Source: Nemertoderma westbladi
Lineage: Eukaryota; Xenacoelomorpha; Nemertodermatida; Nemertodermatidae
NCBI GenBank assembly: GCA_032718475.1
Contig: JAUCBJ010000680.1
Location: forward strand, 1-50,460
Direction of reading: 5' to 3'
Length of the DNA: 50,460 nt
Position 1 is the stretch's first letter. Each line of letters opens with the position of its first letter. The position numbers and the translations under genes were made by a program. Positions 24,501 to 33,500 of the stretch are shown here, piece by piece. Below the pieces are notes generated by a model. It saw only the letters and a program-made list of their open reading frames with translations. It was not told the DNA's origin and did no database searches.

Positions 24501-27500
24501 CCTGGATACGGTATCGGTTGCATATAGTTGCCACTTTGAAATGGTACAGGTTGTATAGCGCCATGGTTTATTGGTGGCAGAGGGAACTGGTGACCTTGTT
24601 CGACTCCTTGCTGCACATGATGACCTGGATACGGTACCGGTTGCATATAGTTGCCACTTTGAGATGGTACAGGTTGTATAGCGCCATGGCTTATTGGTGG
24701 CAGAGGGAACTGGTGGCCTTGTTCGACTCCTTGCTGCACATGATGACCTGGATACGGTACCGGTTGCATATAGTTGCCACTTTGAGATGGTACAGGTTGT
24801 ATAGCGCCATGGCTTATTGGTAGCAGAGGGAACTGGTGATCTTGTTCCATTCCTTGCTCTACATGATGAGTTTGAAACAGTCCCGGTTGAATACGTTGAG
24901 TTTGATACACTTCTGGGGTTTGCATAAGGGTCATATTTGTGTTTGGAATAGCGTGGCACTGGAGTGTTTGATATCCTTCTTGGAGCATATTAAGTGGAAT
25001 GTTTGTGGGAGGTGGGGGGTTATTGGGAGGCCTACTTGCTGGTCCTTCTGCTTGCACAATGCTCGTTTTTAGCACGTTTTGGACGGATGGTTGACTTTTT
25101 ACTGGCCCACGAAACCATTCTCCTTTATAATTGCACCTCCTAAGTAGAATTTGAGTAAGTTCTTTTGGGGTGATTTGTAGAACACTCATCGCTTCTTCCA
25201 AAAGTTCACTTGTCCATATTTCGACGAACGAGTCGAGTTTACTGCCAAGGTTATATAAAATTTGTAAGTGGTTTATCTCTGAACTGGGAAGAGAGGTGGA
25301 ACAATAGTACCAACTAATATGTTCCTGTAATATATCAATTTGTTTTTCTACAATCATCTCCAATATTTTATGTAATTTGTTTAGGTGTGTCTCCTTGTCA
25401 AAATCTGCCAGTGAATTGCATTCTTTTTCTACAAACGTAAGGAACCTTGAATAATTTGTGTTGACCAGTGTTAAATTATTTTCGATTTCTTGGGATTTTG
25501 ATGAACAATTTATATCCAAACGCGAAGAATAGATATCTTTCATCTTTGAAAATTGATCAACCAATCCCACATCCAGGTTTGATGCCACATTATGATTCGC
25601 AGCCATTTTGTGACAGGCATCAGCCTACATGCACACTCTTATATTTTTGTATACTATTCCTTCTAGAGCATTATTCAGAATTTCGAGATATTTTAATCAT
25701 ACTAGGCCTATGTACTGTATAATAATAAAATAAAAATATCTAAAACATAAAATATATAGCTAAAATAAATATTTATGATTAAAAATTAACTACCTACCAT
25801 AAAATAACTATTTTATAGCTACCATAATATTGTGGGAAGGTCTATGTTCTAGAATTTTAGAATTTACTAGATTCAAAATCGTCTATCAAACATATAACAT
25901 AATTTATAAAATAATAATATAAATTTTAGTGCCCAGCCAAAGCAACGCACCTTAATCAATCTACAAAGCACCTTAAGAATTTCAACACAACTTAAAACAG
26001 ATAATAATCGCTTATATACCGGCCTTGGATCGTCTTATAGTAGCTGTAAACGTCACTTCCCTATCCCACTCGCACCTATCGTCTCTGTTTGCGTACAAAT
26101 TTAGTAAGAGGGAAATATTTTCAAGACTATCACCAGGCCAGGGTCACTGACATACAAAGAGACTGTCAACCACAACTGTATTCAACAGTGCTATGACAAC
26201 AGTGCAGTCAGTATCTTTCGACAGTAAACATAATAATTGCATCCGGCAATACTTTGACTTGACCTAGTGAACCGTATATAACCTACCGCAATGACGATTT
26301 TAATGAGATATTTGGTATTTTGTCTTTTTTTACCGTTAATTGTCCTAATTATCGTTTTTACTTAATTTCCCATACGTGATTAACTGTGCAATTCTCTTTT
26401 ATATTGTCGGCTAAGAGCGAATTAAATTAAATGAATGGTTGGAATGTTGAATATATTAATCAGAATGTTGAATATATTAATCAGCTGCCACACTACGAAT
26501 AATAATAGAATATCGGTTTAGCTATTGTGCAGTTTATTAAGAGTATCATTTAGTGTATGGCGGGTAGGCTTAGGGTTAAGGTTGCGACACATACTGTACC
26601 TGTATGTTTAGCATGTATTTATATTTGTTTGTGTTTGTGTTTGTGTTTGTGTGTTTGTTGTTCTTCGATGACCCTGGGTTGAGAAGTATATTTTGGGCTA
26701 AATTTTGGGTAAAATCTATATTTTTTTATTGGGGGTGTGTAAGACTCCTGTTCTTCCTTTAAGTTAATATATACATACATAACAACCCCCTGTTAGTCAG
26801 TATGTCATTAACATCAATTATCATCTTATGAAAGTGGAGCACAATTCCGACATTACTGCAAATCATAAAATCTTATATAAATTTTGTACTGTGTGTGTGC
26901 CCTAGCACTCTACCAGTTTTCCATTGGTAACATATTTACACACCATAGGCCTATAGGGTTTCTGTGGTCTGATCTCTGTTTGGGCTAGGGGGTCACTGAT
27001 TTGATTAATTTACTGTAGTTTCACATTTACATACGAAGTACATTCGATCATATAAAGTGTTACACCGGACAGCCGGATTTCCAAATTGTAAGACTCCTGC
27101 AGCCCTGCGATGTTACCGTACCTAGAGCAGGTGGCAGGGCCGCTCTATGTCAGTATGTAATACTGTAAACTGTAATAAGTATTTTATTATTATTATTCCC
27201 GGTAGTTCCGTTTCCGTACGCGTAGGTAGGTAGCTACAAGCTAACGCATCTGTCAGTCTGTTACGGTACTGTATTGATTGATAAACAGATAAATGTCGGA
27301 TTACCGCTATCGGTAATGGCTAACAGGCTAATCAGCTAATTGTTAGCTTTGATGTTGGTTGTGTTGTGTAGGTCTATCTATACTCTATTTATATTTATAT
27401 CTTTATATTTTATTCTGTAATGAATACAACGGCGAGTCAACAACGGGCAGAACTCATAAAACTCCAAAAGAAAGAAACCGAATTTCAGATGCGAACCTTT

Positions 27501-30500
27501 ATGAACTTATACAACGAGATTACCAGTAAATGCTTTTCCCTCTGCGTCAACCGATTTAATCGGTCGTCTGTAGAAGACTCGGACGAGATTTGCTTAAACT
27601 CGTGCGTTTCTCGATTCGCGAAACTTAACCAGCGTTTAACTTTAGCGTTCGTCGACAATAATCAGAAGAAACTTCAACAACAAATGCAGGAAGCAGCAAT
27701 TACTTCGGCTAATTCAGCAGCTGCATTCTCTAACCCGGTATAAGGCAATAAACTATCTCACAGCACTGCAGTAAGAGCAGCATAGTTGTATACATACAGG
27801 GATATCTGCAGAGAATAACTAAATTATAGGCCTATTGCATATAAAACCATATCGCTCGCTACCCTACCGGTACCGTCGGCAGCTTTTCAAACCTGAACCT
27901 ATTTATTACAAAATTAGCCATCTACAAGACGACCAAAGTTAATTAGTTTATTGACTGGTAGGTAATATTGGCGGTAATAAAAACAGAAATCTGGAAATGG
28001 AATCCCCAGCGGTTGATTTAGAGAAACAGCGAAGTATTCTAGAACGTCTCAGTCTGTGGGACTCTAAAGAGAACCCGCTGGCTGGGTTAACGGAAAGTCA
28101 GAGAGACGACGTCTCTCTACTGAGCTCGATAATCAGTAACACCCGGTTACCCGGGCAACTAGAACCCGTTAGCAACGCGACCCCTAGCAACCAATCGCAA
28201 TTAACCCACAAAGCGTCTCTAAGGATCGCCGACGAACTGCAAGAGGCGACGAATTCCGACGAGTTACACGAACTCGCGGAGTTACGGGACTCGCTAGGCT
28301 CGTCCGTGGACGAGTGCGAAGCGATGCTGACGGCGGTGGACGCGGGACTCGTCCGGCTGTCCCGTCTGTCCCGCGAGTTGGCCGGCGTGACCGCGAGTAC
28401 CACCGCGCTACACGACGACTGCGACGAGCGCGTCCGACAGCGGGGGGACCTCGCCGCGAGCGCCGAGTCCCTCGCCCAACGACTGAGTTACTTCAACGAG
28501 TTGGAACGACTCGACCAGCGGCTCAACTCGGGCGGGTTGTCGGCGAGCTCCGATGGTTTCCTCGTTGCGCTCGGTCGTATCGACGAGTGCGTCGCCTTCC
28601 TCCGCGCGCATCCCGAGTACCGTGACTCCGCCGTCTACCTCGCCAGATTCAACCAGTGTCTCAACAAATCCCTAGGGTTAGTGAAAGGTTACGTGGAGAC
28701 CGCGCTAGTTGGCGCTACCGACGCGCTTATTAAGCGCGAAGGCGAGGCAACGCGTAGCGATAATGCGGTAACCCTGTTCTACGGGAAGTTCCGCGCCAAC
28801 GCGCCGCGCATTAAGAGTTTAATGGAGCGGTTGGAGCGCCGCGATGGGTGCGCGGCCGAATACCGCGCGGTGTTGGAGGAGTGCCGCACGTGCTACGTGT
28901 CGCAACGCGAGCGACTAGTGCGTCCCTCGGTGGTCGCGGCCATGGGGGAGCTAGCGAGCGAGCACCGCCGCGACCACTGCACCATGGTGCGCACCGGAGC
29001 GGTCTTTATGGTGCATCTCTCCCGCGACGAGTACCAACTCTACCAACACTTCTTTACGCGACCGTGTAAGCGTCTAGACGCTTTATTAGAGTCGCTATGC
29101 GCCGCGCTATACGATATATTCCGTCCGATGGTAATCCGAGTGAACCATTTAGAGACGTTAGCCGAATTGTGCGCGATCCTTAAGGACGAGATGCTGGAGA
29201 ACTACGTGCAGAGAGACCCCGAGGAGTTGGCCGCCTTGGGGAACGTGTTCACCCAGATGCTGGAGGACGTACAGGAGCGGTTGGTCTACCGGACCTCCAT
29301 CTACACGCGAACCGACATCCTCGGCTACTCGCCCAGCCCCGGGGACCTCGCCTACCCGGATAAACTCCTCATGATGGAGTCGATAGCCTCGAGTCTCAAT
29401 AATCGGTCGAACAGCCTCGATTCCGAGGGTTTCGAGTCGGTTTCCATGTCGGACTCGGTCGTCGGACAGTCGTCGGTTAGCCCCGCGGACATCCACGGTA
29501 TGTGGTTCCCCACCGTCCGACGCACCATGGTCTGTCTCAGCAAACTCTACCGCTGTCTCGATAAGTCCATCTTCCAGGGATTGAGTCAGGAAGCTCTATC
29601 GATGTGCGTTGTCTCCTTAGAGAGCGCGAGCAGTCGGTTGGTAGCGGAACGCGGTACCGTACACGGTCGGTTGTTCCTCATTAAACATCTACTGATCCTC
29701 AGGGAGCAGATCAGCCCGTTTAAGGCGGAGTTCTCCATAGGGGAAACCTCCATCGATTTCTCGCATACGGCGTCCGCGGTCCGCGGTTTCTGGTCCCACA
29801 AACGCGACGGTAAACTCTTGGCTTTATCCTCGGAGAACGCCTTCCTCGCGCTGCTACTCGAAGGCTCGCCCCAAGCCACGGAAGTTCGCCACGACTCGCG
29901 CAAACAGGTTGACGTCCATCTCAAACAGAGTTGCTTGCGATTCATCGACGAGTCTTCGGTTGGGCTCGTTAAGGAGTTGCGGGATTTCGTTGACAAGGCC
30001 AAAGTGATAGTCGAGTTGAAGAAGCAAGGCGAGACCGGAGTTTGCGTGAAGGATCAGCCGTGGGGTAGCCCGGAGACGATCCACGACCTGGTCGCTTCCA
30101 CTAGCAGGAACGTTAAGACCAAGTTACCGGGGTTACTGTCTACCATGCGTTTATATTTAGCCAATAAGGAGACTGAGTTGGTTCTATTTCGGGCTATTCG
30201 CAGTAACGTTCAGTCCGTCTACAGCGACGCCTCCCGTTTAGTTACCGATACTTACGACGAGGAGAGCGTCGCTATTATTGGTTGTCCTTCGGTTGAGGAA
30301 CTTAATCTAATTTTATCTGTCAGTTTATTTAATTAAATGTCTCCCATTCGGTGTTTTTCAACCTGATTCGATTATTTTCTCCAGATAAATTTATTTTTTT
30401 TTATTTAATTATTGTTAAATTGGCGATACAATTATATTATGTCCGGGGTATTTGTGGGTCGATATAGATTCTTTTAGTTTTGTAACAAACTTATGTGGAA

Positions 30501-33500
30501 CCGGGATTATTAAGAATTTGGTATATTTGATTCGGCCGCAACCAATATATCATATTTACTCAGTCATATCCCATTAGTCTGACTAACGTATTAATTATTA
30601 TTGAGGAGTAGGGGGGGGGGGGGGGGGGGGTGGTGGTGTCGCCCTCAGACAAATTGCTATGGGTCAAAATCACTAAAAGTGGCCAAACTTAAGATGGGAT
30701 TTTCGTCAAAAGTATAGTATAGAGCATTACAGCTCAGATATTCTGAAATATTAATACAAGGGAGCGTTGCAAAAAATGGTATTCTATAACACAAAAAAAT
30801 GGCGGTCATTTTAATATATAAAATATTTGAAATGATCGAGGAATTCAAAAGTTACGGCGTGTCTAATGTTATTGTTTAGATTTTGGCCGCTTTTAGTGAT
30901 TTTGACCCTAAAGGAATTTTATAATTGAGTTTTTCTATACTACAATTTTCTGCATCTCCTAAATATGCCCTAAAGCCCCGTTCGCATCCATAATGGTGCG
31001 TGAGCGGTAAAGTAGTCTAGCGGTATTGAAGCGGAAAGCCAGCGGTACACTACCCGGAGCCCGTTCACACCCAACTGTACCGATGCGGTTGTCTCTCTGT
31101 CGACTGTGAATTCAACAGGAAATTACATTAATTGTTTTAACATTGTTTAAACGGGCTGCGGTAAATGGTGCGGTTTAGCGCACAACTACCTGTTGGGTAG
31201 TTCCAGTCAGAGGTGTACCGCTGGCCCTGCGGTACACCGCGCGGTGTACACTGTTCCGTTGGATGTGAACGGGCCTTAATCGAAGTAAATTTCTGCACAA
31301 GCTCACTATAATCTAATAATCCTACGATATTCCAACCTTATCCGTTGTCCTAACCAAGTTAAATTACTATAAGAGATGGGGACTTCTCAAACTTGGTAAC
31401 AGTAAGTAAGTCGTCGCAAAACTATTTAAACTTCCTTTAGTATTAAATTAGAAGCCTAAATATTTACAAACGGAAAATGAAAAATGTAACACCCTGAATT
31501 TAATATAGAAGTCATGTTTATTTCAATCAATAATTAATTATGTATTACCGTATAAATAGGGTCAGAAAGCCTGAGCCTATATTATAACCGCCATATCCCG
31601 AAACAGCATCTCCACGGTGAACTCTTTAGATGGTCAGCAGCCTCCTTTAATGGGCTATGAGTCCCGTAAAACATTCTCACCAATCTTATAAAGTTATACT
31701 TATAACATAATATACTTCCGGTTTTACTTCCTACCCTATAGGGATAGGGATATACACAGATATACCTATGGAGTTATATAGGGGCCGTGCACAAATGATG
31801 TGACGATGTGAACAATTTTTGACCCCCCTCCCCCCCCCCCCCCCCCCTCCCCCCTCTGTCACGAATTTTGTAACCCCCCCCCTCCCCCCTTGAACGTCAC
31901 GTCACAAAACATTACCCAGTATAGTTAATAAAAAATGTTAAATTTGAAATTATTATGTTATGAAAACTTAATGTTAATACTTCATTAATTCAGCTGTACA
32001 CAATGACTAAACAAGGAAGATACCCCACATATTCACTCCCATGGGAATGACGACACCTGAGTTTCGACATCGATCACCGGAAGTACACCAGGTATACGAT
32101 CGACTATTGTGCCACTCCCGTGGTCCAACTCTACCTCGTCCTTATCTACCCAGTCAATGTGGTGTTCTTCATCTTTATGCCACTTTGAATTATTAACACT
32201 TCATCACCTCGATTCGCGATTACTTGAATAGATTTCACTTTGGTTGTTGATGTTGGTGTTATGAATTTCTTTGTTCACCAAAGTGATATATGACTTCACT
32301 AGTATAGCTACAGCCGCCCACACCCCCCCTCCACCATGTCACAAATTGTCACAAAATTACAACCCCCTCTTGACCGTGACATCATTTGTGCACGACCCCA
32401 TAGTATTTTTAGTTTTTTCTATCGAGGTTTATCTAGCAGATCGCGCTGATAATTTAGTTTATAATATGAATGAATGATACTCAACTGACTAACAAACCGA
32501 CAGAAACTTTTTGCTTTGAAAAAATAATTTGGATCATTAAGTTATCGCTGTACTTCGTGGCTCGCCCCACAGAGGATGGGCCCGACTAAAACTATTCCAT
32601 TACCTTATATTTTGCAGCTGGAAGTTCTACAAAGTCAGAACTCCGAAATATCGCCAATGCTGCAAGAATTGGAAAGATCGAATTGCAGTACAATGTTGCA
32701 AAAGATAAATAAAGAGTATAACGAATGTTCGGAGCTAGTCAAACACAATAAAAAGACGTTAAGTGAGTAATGAATAATTATTGACATGCTAATTATACTG
32801 TAGTAGCCCTTGCCATATAAGAATACTATAAAAAAAAAGTAGTCTAGTAAAAAAGTAGTCTTTTGACATAGTTTTAGTGTTATGTAATGAAGTTTGTTTA
32901 ATAATTTGTAGTCAATAAATAAATGTACATGTAATAATTATTCAACTATACGATGGATTGTAATGATTAATAATAATAAACATTGATTGTTTAGTTTTAT
33001 TATTATTTGTTGAGATTTTTTTTAAGATCTATAACTTCACATGTGCGTCTCCAATTATATGTTAGGTAACATGCTAAGGACGAGAGAGGAAACAGAAGCA
33101 ATGCTATTGGATTCTTCCGCTTGGTTGACGGCGATGCAGAACCAATTGGTGCAGCTAAAGCAACCTTGTGGCCACACAGTGAGGGATGCGCAAAGTTTGT
33201 TGCAGAAATACAGGTAGGTCTATCATCAGTAATTTGCTAGAAGTGATGTATAACCAGTCTCTACCCCAATCTTCAAGAATTATTTAAATTATAGAATAAA
33301 TGTATCTATTTTGATTCAGGGACCTGAACCAAAGAGTTGATAATTACAAGAGCGACATTGAAACTCTGAACCAACAAAAGGCAGCATTGGAGGTGACAAG
33401 AAGAACTCTAACCTTGGATAAAGTCGACAAATTAGCTGTCCAATATCTGATGCTAAAACAGAGTATAAAACAAAGGTTTGTAAGCCTAATCAACGTAATT

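Larger units (their letters stand above)
30337..32617. other. End of the 11.7-kb host intron
   Basis: This AT-rich stretch downstream of COG3 holds a G20 run (30611-30630) and two inverted-repeat elements (30974-31276 and 31781-32399). It ends in the acceptor TTATATTTTGCAG before exon m. No further exon is seen, and the flanking exons join in phase 0 without one. Confidence 0.6.

Noticed and set aside
24348-24959. 203-codon Ser/Arg/Tyr-rich minus-strand ORF
   Set aside because: It is an out-of-frame shadow of the 123-bp coding repeat in the cold-shock-like gene.
27997-30336. COG3 as a bacterial or other horizontal acquisition
   Set aside because: The protein is a normal eukaryotic Sec34-family member; high GC and lack of introns are better explained by retroposition or codon usage.
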